Below, piece by piece: positions 48,108-57,152 of a stretch of DNA of 64,000 nt. The notes beneath the pieces are model-generated. The model saw nothing but the letters and a program-made list of their open reading frames with translations, did no database searches and was not told the origin of the DNA. Position 1 is the stretch's first letter, and each line of letters begins with the position of its first letter. Where the stretch lies: positions 1-64,000 of the forward strand of contig JARLJJ010000674.1 in NCBI GenBank assembly GCA_031291275.1, in the 5' to 3' direction. Source of the stretch: Formivibrio sp. (GTDB lineage: Bacteria; Pseudomonadota; Gammaproteobacteria; Burkholderiales; Chitinibacteraceae). The translations under genes were made by a program, and so were the position numbers.

Positions 48108-49733
48108 ATGAGAAGACTAGTCGACAGGCTGGCACGAACGCTGACGTTCGATGTTCGCCTGTTTTTGTTGTTGCTGTGTGTTTCGGCGATCCTGCTGTTC
48201 GTCGTGGGTTATTACGTCTCGCAAAAGATGCAGGAGTCGCTTTACCAGCAAATTGGCCAAAGGGCCGAGGTGCAGGCCAAGCAGATTGCTGCAATGCCGG
48301 AGCTGATCAATGCGGTACAGACTCGCAATTTGCCGTTGATTGCCTCCATCGCCCAGACGATGAAACAGCGCACCGATGCCAGTTTCATCGTGATTGGCGA
48401 TGATCAGGGGCGGCATTTGTATCACCCGGTTGCACCGGTGGGCTCTCCGATGCAAGGGGATGACAATGATCCTGTACTGATTGGCGGAATGAGCATAATT
48501 AGCCTGCGCACAGGTTCACTGGGCATAGGATTGCGCGGCAAGGCGCCGATCAGTAATGCACAGGGCAAGATCATCGGTGTGGTGTCGGTCGGTTATTTGC
48601 AGGACATGATTTTCAAGCGCTATATGGCGCAGCGTGGTTCAGTCATCGTGTTCCTGGCATTTGCGCTCGGGGTATTGTTTTTAAGTGCATGGCTGCTTGC
48701 AAAGGGTATCAAGCGTCAAATGTTGAATATGGAACCTATCGATATCTCACGCCTGGTCAGGCAACAGGATGCAGTGTTCGAATCGATCATGGAAGGCGTG
48801 GTAGCGGTGGATAGCCGCAATAATGTCACTGCGGTGAATCGCGCGGCACGCGAAATCCTTGGCGATACACGTTCCAGTAGCGAAATCATCGGGCAGCCCT
48901 TCGATGAGTTGGTCGATCATCAATCCTTTGAAGGATTCGAGGATGCCAGCAAGGAAATTCGTGATGAAATCTTCCTGTTTCGAAATGTGCAGGTGATCGC
49001 CAACCGCGTCCCGATTGTGATCGACAAGAAAAACCAGGGTTGGGTAATCAGCTTCCGGCGCAAGGATGAAATCAGCACGCTGAGCTTGCAGCTCAGCCAG
49101 GTCAAACGCTATGCAGACAATCTGCGCGTCGTCCGTCACGAGCACATGAACTGGATTTCGACGCTGTCTGGTTTGCTGGAAATGCGTCATTACGATGAAG
49201 CATTCCAGCTGGCAAAGATGCAGTCGGAGACCCAGCAACGGGTGCTGGACTACATCTCGGCGACTTTTTCCCATCCTCAGATTTGTGGCCTGTTGATCGG
49301 CAAGTATTACCGTGCCCGGGAACTGGGACTGGAGCTGGTATTCGATCCGGGTTGTCGACTGACGGAATTGCCACGGGGCTTGACCATTTCAGAATGGATG
49401 TCGATCATCGGCAATCTGCTGGACAATGCCTTCGATGCCACGCTCAGCGTGGAAGAACGCAACCAAAAAGTGACGCTCTTTTTGGCCGATTCGGCCACTG
49501 AAGTCATCATCGAAGTGGCCGATAATGGCTGTGGTGTTAATGAAGAGTTGCGTAACCAGATATTTGAGCGCGGTGTCAGCAGTAAACCGGGCGGGGAGCG
49601 TGGAATTGGGCTGTATCTGGTGAAAACCTATGTTGAACAGGCCGGTGGCGCGATTACCATCGACGATAATGAGCCCAGGGGAACGGTATTCTCGGTATTC
49701 ATCCCAAAAGGAGCAGATAGTGCAAACGTATGA
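48108..49733 (+). CDS. citA: CitA/DcuS-family sensor histidine kinase
   Basis: Periplasmic sensor flanked by TMs, PAS, VRHEHMNWISTLSGLLEM phospho-acceptor region, HATPase. Confidence 0.9.
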   Translation: MRRLVDRLARTLTFDVRLFLLLLCVSAILLFVVGYYVSQKMQESLYQQIGQRAEVQAKQIAAMPELINAVQTRNLPLIASIAQTMKQRTDASFIVIGDDQGRHLYHPVAPVGSPMQGDDNDPVLIGGMSIISLRTGSLGIGLRGKAPISNAQGKIIGVVSVGYLQDMIFKRYMAQRGSVIVFLAFALGVLFLSAWLLAKGIKRQMLNMEPIDISRLVRQQDAVFESIMEGVVAVDSRNNVTAVNRAAREILGDTRSSSEIIGQPFDELVDHQSFEGFEDASKEIRDEIFLFRNVQVIANRVPIVIDKKNQGWVISFRRKDEISTLSLQLSQVKRYADNLRVVRHEHMNWISTLSGLLEMRHYDEAFQLAKMQSETQQRVLDYISATFSHPQICGLLIGKYYRARELGLELVFDPGCRLTELPRGLTISEWMSIIGNLLDNAFDATLSVEERNQKVTLFLADSATEVIIEVADNGCGVNEELRNQIFERGVSSKPGGERGIGLYLVKTYVEQAGGAITIDDNEPRGTVFSVFIPKGADSANV

Positions 49734-50406
49734 AGTATTGATTGTTGAGGACGAGGTGCGACAGGCCCAGCTTCATGCAGAGTTCATCCGTTCGCACGAG
49801 CGCTTCAATGCAGTGGGCTTGGCCGGCACGCTGGCCGAAGCCCGTCAGATGATCGATGTATTCAAACCCCAGTTGATCTTGTTGGACAATTACCTGCCCG
49901 ATGGAAAAGGAATTGATCTGCTTGAGTATCTGGTAACGCACAAGAGCGATGCCCGGGTTATCTTCATCACGGCAGCGAGCGAGATGGAGACCTGTGGCAA
50001 GGCGATTGGTTACGGTGCTTTCGATTACATCATCAAGCCGATTTCCTATGACCGCCTGAAAGCCGCGTTGAACCGCTTTTGCCAGTTCCTCGATTCACAA
50101 CTCGCGCATACTCTGGTCAATCAGCGCCGAGTCGATGAACTTTACAATCTGCAATCCAGAACTGCACACGAAGAACGGCGCACAAAAGGGATTGAAGAAA
50201 TAACGTTAGGTCGACTCAAGGATCATTTTCTCGATAATACGGCTGAAGAAACAACCGAGAGCGTGGCGCAGGCACTGGGTATCAGCAAGACGACTGCTCG
50301 CCGATACCTTGAGTTTTGCGTAGAGATTCATTTCCTTCGTGCCGAAATTTCGTACGGCAAGGTAGGTCGACCCGAACGTGTCTATAAGCGCGCGGATCTA
50401 ATCTGA
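49720..50406 (+). CDS. citB: CitB/DcuR-family response regulator
   Basis: GTG start VQTYEVLIVEDEVRQAQLHAEFI; C-terminal HTH; overlaps kinase. Confidence 0.9.
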   Translation: MQTYEVLIVEDEVRQAQLHAEFIRSHERFNAVGLAGTLAEARQMIDVFKPQLILLDNYLPDGKGIDLLEYLVTHKSDARVIFITAASEMETCGKAIGYGAFDYIIKPISYDRLKAALNRFCQFLDSQLAHTLVNQRRVDELYNLQSRTAHEERRTKGIEEITLGRLKDHFLDNTAEETTESVAQALGISKTTARRYLEFCVEIHFLRAEISYGKVGRPERVYKRADLI

Positions 50407-50570
50407 GTTAAACGGCGCGATGTGCCATGCAATAGAAGTCTAAGCATTCGGCGAGAGGGATATACATTGAGACAACAAAGAAATACGGATCAAGACTGCT
50501 TGCCCCGGTGCTTTTGCAGAAACCGGCGCCTTTTGAAATCCCTGTTTACATATCCTTGTGACAAGCTTTG

Positions 50571-51164
50571 ATGGAATCGCGAGTTTTAAGCCAGACTGAA
50601 GAAACATTGATTGCTGCCGCTTCGCGCTATGAATTCGTGCTTATCCCCGGCCGGTATGACAGTAGCCAGGATCACTGGCAATCGTACTGGCAAAACCAAT
50701 TGCCAATCTGGCAACGGCTGACCCAACGTAATTGGAACGACCCGGATATCGAACGCTGGATTGGTTCACTCCGCCGCTTGTTGGCACCGTGCAAGCGGCG
50801 TGCGATCCTGGTGGGGCACAGTCTGGGTGCGCTGGCGTCCTGTTGCGTGGCCGTGGATCACCCCGATCTCGTGGCGGGCCTGATGCTGGTGGCGCCTGCC
50901 GAACCCGGAAAGTTTGAAGTCGAAGACCGGGTGCCAGTCCATGATCTGGGTGTGCCGAGCATCCTGGTTGCCAGTCATAACGATCCCTTCATGAGCTTGT
51001 CCCGTGCTGAACACTGGGCCTCGGTGTGGCGCAGCGATCTGGTCGATATTGGGGAGGCGGGACACATCAATGTGGAATCAGGCTTTGGGCGTTGGCCTTA
51101 TGGTCTTGAGATCATACGCATGCTGGTTGAAAAGGCTGACCAGGCCTTCCCGGCCCCCCGTTGA
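50571..51164 (+). CDS. RBBP9/YdeN-type alpha/beta hydrolase
   Basis: FVLIPGRYDSSQDHWQSYWQNQLP; LVGHSLGALASC; GHINVESGFGRWPYG. Confidence 0.88.
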   Translation: MESRVLSQTEETLIAAASRYEFVLIPGRYDSSQDHWQSYWQNQLPIWQRLTQRNWNDPDIERWIGSLRRLLAPCKRRAILVGHSLGALASCCVAVDHPDLVAGLMLVAPAEPGKFEVEDRVPVHDLGVPSILVASHNDPFMSLSRAEHWASVWRSDLVDIGEAGHINVESGFGRWPYGLEIIRMLVEKADQAFPAPR

Positions 51165-51433
51165 AGCAGTTTGATCCGGTTCGCATCCACTGAATCGCCC
51201 CTGTTTTTCTAGAAACTTCAATTTAGCCAAAAAAGCAGTTTTCTCATTCGAGGAACGCGTACTCAGTGTCCAGCCTTTCAAGCCGTCACCCGTTAAATGG
51301 CAGGGAGCTAAATACAGCGGTTATTCATGACGACTACACACCGAAAATCTTCGACATAACTCGCCATCTAGGCACGCTTTGCGCACCTCTTTCGGCTCCT
51401 TCAGTCAAGCTTAGCGTGATTTCTCCTCATCGG

Positions 51434-51449
51434 TGTGCTGACCCGTACA
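51434..51449 (+). promoter_or_regulatory. Degenerate TGTNCGNTANCGNACR motif, site 6
   Basis: TGTGCTGACCCGTACA followed by GATT; upstream of csbD. Confidence 0.35.
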
Positions 51450-51469
51450 GATTTGCGAGATTTTGCATC

Positions 51470-51485
51470 GGTTCGTTACCGTACA
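51470..51485 (+). promoter_or_regulatory. TGTNCGNTANCGNACR motif, site 7
   Basis: GGTTCGTTACCGTACA followed by GACC, 76 bp upstream of csbD. Confidence 0.6.
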
Positions 51486-51560
51486 GACCATTGCAATGAT
51501 TACGCTCAACCTTGTTGCTCTGCAGCGAAATCTGCCAATTCTGATGAAGGAATATGTGCT

Positions 51561-51758
51561 ATGAACAAGGATCAAGTTAAAGGCATTGCAAAAGACATCG
51601 CGGGTAAAGTGCAAGAAGAGACGGGAAAGCTGGTTGGCAGCAAGGAGCAACAAATCAAGGGACTCGACAAACAGATTTCCGGTAAAGCCGAGAAAAATTT
51701 CGGCAATGCGAAAGAAGTTATCAAAGATGTCACTAAGAATACACACAAGCATTTCTGA
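51561..51758 (+). CDS. CsbD family stress protein
   Basis: MNKDQVKGIAKDIAGKVQEETGKLVGSKEQQIKG. Confidence 0.93.
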   Translation: MNKDQVKGIAKDIAGKVQEETGKLVGSKEQQIKGLDKQISGKAEKNFGNAKEVIKDVTKNTHKHF

Positions 51759-51958
51759 AATACCACGTTGATCAGGAGGCTGCTGCGTGCAGCCGTTAAT
51801 CCGTTTGACCGTCGCCATGGGCGTTCACCATTCTAAATAGGGCGAGATGCGCTTAACAATGGCGCGGATTAGGCGGAATCATTCATGCAACAGGCCGTGC
51901 AAATGTGACCATCGAGAGTGCGGCTGCTCGGTCAGAAATTATCCTGATCAACTCGGAG

Positions 51959-52013
51959 GCAGGTTGAAAACGCGGGTTTAGCGAAGCTAAAAGCGAAGCG
52001 TTTTCCGACCTGC
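51959..52013. repeat. Nested cruciform-like inverted repeat
   Basis: GCAGGT(T)GAAAACGC ... GCGTTTTC(CG)ACCTGC enclosing TTTAGC-GAA-GCTAAA. Confidence 0.75.
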
Positions 52014-52276
52014 TCGCTGCCGCCAGATGAAACAAATTCTATCCGGCGATCGCGAGATCTCCGCCCATTATTACTCTCTAATCTAATATTTCGCCGCCAG
52101 TCAGTGGCCGGTTGTCGTGCGTTTGGCAGACCGCGTCGTTCAAGGCGAGGGCGATAATCTGAGAGCCTTTGACAAGCCGGTTCCGGTCGATTTACGCGTA
52201 AGTAATTAGCCTCGGTACTTGGCGCTAATCCGCGTACTATGGGCTAAGAAGGTGCCGTCGGCACCGGAGGAAACTT

Positions 52277-55200
52277 GTGCCCCAAAAACGCCGCAAAACA
52301 CCGCCTCAACCCATCGATACCTCGCCTGCGCCTGTTGCGTTTGAAGCCCACTCGGTGCCCGCTTTTCCTATCGTTGGAATCGGCGCGTCGGCGGGCGGTT
52401 TGGCGGCCTTTGAGGCATTTTTCTCCGGCCTGCCCACCGATAGCTACCCGGGAATGGCCTTCGTTCTGGTGCAACACCTGTCGCCGGAACACAAGAGCTT
52501 GCTTGCCGAACTGATCGGGCGCTGTACGCGCCTGCCGGTCGTCGAAGTCGAGGACGGCATGGTGGTGCAGGCCAATCATGTTTATATCATTCCTCCCGGG
52601 CACGACATGGCGTTTCTCAACGGCACGCTGCAGTTACTCGATCCGTCGGCGGAGCGCGGCCAACGTCTGCCGATTGACTTCTTCTTCCGCTCGCTGGCGC
52701 AGGATCAGCACGAACGGGCGATCGGTATCGTGCTCTCGGGCACCGCTAGCGACGGCACGCTTGGCGTGCGTGCGATCAAGGGCGAAGGCGGCATGGTCAT
52801 GGTGCAGAATCCCGAATCGACCGTGTACGACGGCATGCCGCGTAGCGCCATTGCCACCGGTCTCGTCGATTACGTGTTGCCGCCAGCGGAGATGCCCGCC
52901 CAGCTTATGGCCTACACCCAGCATGCCTTTGGCAAGTCGCGCCATCCGGCCAGCTCGCCGACACCGAAGAGCGAAAGCGCGCTGAAGAAAATCTTTATCC
53001 TGCTGCGCGCGCAGACTGGGCACGATTTCTCGCAGTACAAGCCGAACACTATCCTGCGCCGCATCGAACGGCGCATGGCGGTACACCAAATCGACGCCAT
53101 CGAGCGCTATCTGCACTACCTGCAGCAAACGCCGGCGGAGACCGAGTCGCTGTTTCATGACCTGTTGATTGGCGTCACCCAATTCTTTCGCGATCCTGGG
53201 GCGTTCAAAGTGCTTGAGGACGAGGTTATCCCGAGGCTTTTCACCAGCCGGCGAGCGTCCGGCGACGTCATTCGCGTGTGGACGACGGGCTGTTCGACTG
53301 GCGAAGAGGCCTATTCGATCGCCATGTTGCTGCAAGAAGGCATGGAAGCGGCCAAGCAGAGCCATACCCTGCAGGTCTTCGCCACCGACATCGATAGCCG
53401 GGCGATTGCCACTGCGCGCGCCGCACTCTACCCGGCGAGCATCGCCGCTGACATCAGCCCCGAACGCCTGGCGCGCTTCTTCATTGTCCAGCCCGATGGC
53501 GTCTACCGTGTACACAAGAGCTTGCGCGACGCGCTGGTTTTCTCCGAGCAGGATGTGATCAAGGACCCGCCATTTTCCAGACTCGACCTGATCAGTTGCC
53601 GCAACCTGCTGATCTATCTGGGTGCCGAACTACAAAGGAAGCTGATCCCGCTTTTCCACTACGCGCTCAAGCCAAGCGGCATGCTCTTTCTCGGGACCTC
53701 GGAAGGCATCGGCGACTTTAACGACTTGTTTGCCGTGGTCGATCGTAAGGCCAAGCTCTATCAACGCAAGGATGGCTTGCAGAGCCAACCGCGCCTGCTC
53801 GTGAGCCGCCAGACGCCGCCACTGAGCGCGCTCAATGCGACGTTGGCCGGTGTCCAGAGCAAGACTACCGCACCGCTTAAACGGCCATTGCGCGAGCTCA
53901 CCGAACAGGCGCTGCTGCAGCACCTGGCACCGACTGCGGCCCTCGTTACCGAGCGTGGCGATATTCTTTATTTGCACGGGCGCAGTGGCATGTATTTGGA
54001 ACTGGCGCCGGGCGAGACTGGCGTCAGCAATATCCTCAAGATGGCGCGCGAGGGCCTGCGCCAGGCGCTCGGCATGGCGTTGCATCAAGTCGCAGCCAGT
54101 CGTCAGAGCGTGCGCATCCCGAGCCTCAACGTCAAGACCAACGGCCATTTTACCCGCGTCAACCTGGCCGTCTGCCCACTGGCGGCGGCGCCATCCGAGT
54201 CGGATGCGTCAAATCCGGCGAACGATTCGCTGCTCTATCTCGTTATCTTTGAGCAGGCGCCGGACGCTGTCGCTCCAGCTCCGGTCGCCGTCACGGATGG
54301 TGTGGTCGTCGATATCGAAAGCGAGTCTGCGGTACTGATCGCCGCGCTGCGTGACGAGCTGCGCGCCAAGGACGATTACCTGCAGAGCACGCATGAGGAA
54401 CTCGAGAGTTCGAACGAAGAGCTCAAATCGTCGAACGAAGAAATGCAGTCGGTTAACGAGGAGTTGCAATCGACCAACGAGGAGATGGAAACGTCCAAGG
54501 AAGAGTTGCAGTCGGTCAACGAGGAGCTGGCGACGGTCAATGCCGAACTCAATACCAAGGTGACCGACCTCACGCGGCTCAACAATGACATGAATAACCT
54601 GCTCGCGGGCACCGGTATCGCTACCGTCTTTGTTGATCATCAACTGCACATCGTGCGCTTCACGCCTTCCGCGAGCGCGATCATCAACCTGATCCTGAGT
54701 GACGTTGGGCGGCCAGTTGCGCACATGGTCTCCAATCTGGTCGGGTACAGCAGCCTGATTGCTGACACGCAGGACGTGCTGCAGACAATGGTGCCCAAGG
54801 TGCTCGAGGTTCAGACCACGGCCGGACGATGGTACTCGATGCGCATCCAGCCCTACCGCACGCTCGACAACGTGATCGAGGGCGCGGTGCTGTCCTTCGT
54901 CGACATCACCGAAACCGTGCAGGTCCGCGATGCCTTGCGTAAAGCCAACGAACTGCTGCGTCTGGCGGTTGTCGTTCGCGACGCGCAGGACGCCATCACC
55001 GTGCAGGATCTCGATGGTCGCATCCTGGCCTGGAATCCGGGTGCAGCAAGGATCTACGGCTGGAGCGAAGATCAGGCGCTGAGCCTCAATGTCAGTACGC
55101 GCATCCCGCCGGAACGGCGCGACGAGGCATTGGCGACCGTGCGTGCGCTGGGCCGCAAGCAAATTCTGCAACCCTACTTGAGCCAACGGATCGCCAGCGA

Positions 55201-55324
55201 CGGCGCGCGGATCGACGTCTCGATCACCTCGACGGCACTGCTCGATGGGAAGGGGGAAATGTATGCCATTGCCACCACCGAACGGCCGGTGGCCATGCAG
55301 CCAAGCGCAGGCAGTGTGAAATGA
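52277..55324 (+). CDS. CheB-CheR-coiled coil-PAS-PAS fusion protein
   Basis: FPIVGIGASAGGLAAFEAFFSGLP, TGCSTGEEAYSIAMLLQEG, EELESSNEELKSSNEEMQSVNEELQSTNEE coil, two PAS-like domains; GTG start. Confidence 0.92.
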   Translation: MPQKRRKTPPQPIDTSPAPVAFEAHSVPAFPIVGIGASAGGLAAFEAFFSGLPTDSYPGMAFVLVQHLSPEHKSLLAELIGRCTRLPVVEVEDGMVVQANHVYIIPPGHDMAFLNGTLQLLDPSAERGQRLPIDFFFRSLAQDQHERAIGIVLSGTASDGTLGVRAIKGEGGMVMVQNPESTVYDGMPRSAIATGLVDYVLPPAEMPAQLMAYTQHAFGKSRHPASSPTPKSESALKKIFILLRAQTGHDFSQYKPNTILRRIERRMAVHQIDAIERYLHYLQQTPAETESLFHDLLIGVTQFFRDPGAFKVLEDEVIPRLFTSRRASGDVIRVWTTGCSTGEEAYSIAMLLQEGMEAAKQSHTLQVFATDIDSRAIATARAALYPASIAADISPERLARFFIVQPDGVYRVHKSLRDALVFSEQDVIKDPPFSRLDLISCRNLLIYLGAELQRKLIPLFHYALKPSGMLFLGTSEGIGDFNDLFAVVDRKAKLYQRKDGLQSQPRLLVSRQTPPLSALNATLAGVQSKTTAPLKRPLRELTEQALLQHLAPTAALVTERGDILYLHGRSGMYLELAPGETGVSNILKMAREGLRQALGMALHQVAASRQSVRIPSLNVKTNGHFTRVNLAVCPLAAAPSESDASNPANDSLLYLVIFEQAPDAVAPAPVAVTDGVVVDIESESAVLIAALRDELRAKDDYLQSTHEELESSNEELKSSNEEMQSVNEELQSTNEEMETSKEELQSVNEELATVNAELNTKVTDLTRLNNDMNNLLAGTGIATVFVDHQLHIVRFTPSASAIINLILSDVGRPVAHMVSNLVGYSSLIADTQDVLQTMVPKVLEVQTTAGRWYSMRIQPYRTLDNVIEGAVLSFVDITETVQVRDALRKANELLRLAVVVRDAQDAITVQDLDGRILAWNPGAARIYGWSEDQALSLNVSTRIPPERRDEALATVRALGRKQILQPYLSQRIASDGARIDVSITSTALLDGKGEMYAIATTERPVAMQPSAGSVK

Positions 55325-57102
55325 ATCGCCCCAATCAAAAGCCCGGTGTGGCAGCCGCGCTGCGCCAGCGCGCCGAAGCCGCATGTTGTGAATATGAGCA
55401 GCAGTCGGCGGCCGTGTTGACGGCGCTGTCACCCGAAGCGGCCGAGCAGATGTTGCACGATCTGCGCGTGCATCAGATTGAACTGGAAATGCAGAACGAA
55501 GAACTGCGTGCCTCGCAGTTCGCGCTCGACGTGGCGCGCGAACGCTATTTCGATCTCTATGACCTGGCGCCGATCGCCTATTGCACGCTCAGCGTGTCGG
55601 GGCAGATTGTGCAGGCCAATCTCGCTGCAGCCAATCTGCTTGGCGTGACGCGCGAGGCGCTGGTCGGCAAGCCGCTGTCGCGTTTTATCGGCAACGAATA
55701 CGCTGATCTCTTTTACCAGAAGCGCCAACAGCTCATCGAAAACGGAGTTGCGCTGGTCTGCGAACTGCGCCTGCTCAATGGCCGCAACGCGCCGACCTGG
55801 ACGCGGATCGAAGGCCGCCTTGCGCAACAGGCCGATGGCACGCCGGAGCTGCGTGTGATGCTGATCGACATCAGTGAACGCAAGCGCTTCGAGGACGAAC
55901 GGCGCAAGTCGGGCGCGTTGCAGCGCGCGATCTTCAACAGCGTTAATTTCTTGAGCGTTGCCACCGACGTTCACGGTGTCATCCAGGTTTTCAATGTCGG
56001 CGCGCAGCGCATGCTCGGCTATCCGGCCGACGAGGTGATCGACAAACTGACCCCTGCCGACCTCTGTGATCCGCAGGAAGTGATCGCACGTGCCAATGCC
56101 TTGTCCAATGAACAGGGAAGACCGCTGGCTCCCGGCCTAGAGGCGCTGGTGTTCAAAGCGTCGCGCGGCATCGAGGACATCTACGAACTGACTTTCATCC
56201 GTAGCGACGGAAGCCGCTTCCCGGCGCTCGTCTCGGTCACCGCGCTGCGCGACGATAAGGACCTGATCATCGGTTACCTGCTGATTGGCACCGACAACAC
56301 CGCGCGTAAACTGGCGGATGCCGAGCGAACTCGGTTCGAGGTAACGTTGCTGGAAAAGAACGTTGAACTCGAGAATGCGACGCAGCTGGCGCAAAAAGCC
56401 AACCTCGCGAAATCAGAATTTCTGTCAAGCATGAGTCATGAGTTGCGCACACCGCTAAATTCGATCCTCGGCTTTGCACAGCTTCTCGAATCGGCTGTTG
56501 TGCCACCGACGCCGGGCCAGAAGAAAAGCATCGACCAGATTCTCAAGTCCGGCTGGTATCTGCTCGAACTGATCAACGAAATTCTCGACCTGGCAGTGAT
56601 CGAGTCGGGGAAATCGACACTGTCGATTGAAGCTGTGTCGCTCGCCGCCGTTTTTGAAGAATGTCAGGCGATGATCGAACCGCAGGCGCAAAAATACGGC
56701 ATCTGCGTCACTTTTACGGAGTTCGCGACGCCGGTCCTGGTCAATGTCGACCACATGCGGGTCAAGCAGGTGCTGATCAACCTGCTGTCCAATGCCATCA
56801 AGTACAACCGGGTAGGGGGAACGGTCGCCGTCGATACTGTGCTTTCTGGTGACAATGCAATCCGCATCAGCGTGCGTGACAACGGTGAGGGTTTGACCCC
56901 GGAACTGATCGCGCAGCTCTTCCAGCCCTTCAATCGGCTGGGCCGGGAGTCCAGCGACGAGGCTGGCACGGGAATCGGCTTGGTCGTCTGCAAGCGCCTG
57001 ATCGACTGGATGGGTGGCACCATCGGCGTCGACAGTACCTTGGGTGTCGGCAGCGTATTCTGGTTTGAATTGACGCTGACATGCGATGCTGCTCTTGGCT
57101 AA
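55321..57102 (+). CDS. PAS-domain sensor histidine kinase
   Basis: PAS domains; SEFLSSMSHELRTPLNSILGFAQLLES (HisKA); HATPase DNGEGLTPELIAQLFQPFNRLG...GTGIGL; ATGA overlap with upstream gene. Confidence 0.93.
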   Translation: MNRPNQKPGVAAALRQRAEAACCEYEQQSAAVLTALSPEAAEQMLHDLRVHQIELEMQNEELRASQFALDVARERYFDLYDLAPIAYCTLSVSGQIVQANLAAANLLGVTREALVGKPLSRFIGNEYADLFYQKRQQLIENGVALVCELRLLNGRNAPTWTRIEGRLAQQADGTPELRVMLIDISERKRFEDERRKSGALQRAIFNSVNFLSVATDVHGVIQVFNVGAQRMLGYPADEVIDKLTPADLCDPQEVIARANALSNEQGRPLAPGLEALVFKASRGIEDIYELTFIRSDGSRFPALVSVTALRDDKDLIIGYLLIGTDNTARKLADAERTRFEVTLLEKNVELENATQLAQKANLAKSEFLSSMSHELRTPLNSILGFAQLLESAVVPPTPGQKKSIDQILKSGWYLLELINEILDLAVIESGKSTLSIEAVSLAAVFEECQAMIEPQAQKYGICVTFTEFATPVLVNVDHMRVKQVLINLLSNAIKYNRVGGTVAVDTVLSGDNAIRISVRDNGEGLTPELIAQLFQPFNRLGRESSDEAGTGIGLVVCKRLIDWMGGTIGVDSTLGVGSVFWFELTLTCDAALG

Positions 57103-57152
57103 GTCGTCCGCGAACATCAAGATCCCAACGGTATGCAGTTCCATCCGGTCTC

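Noticed and set aside
54209-55432. 407-aa antisense ORF opposite the CheB-CheR fusion
   Set aside because: Shadow ORF of the CheB-CheR-PAS gene
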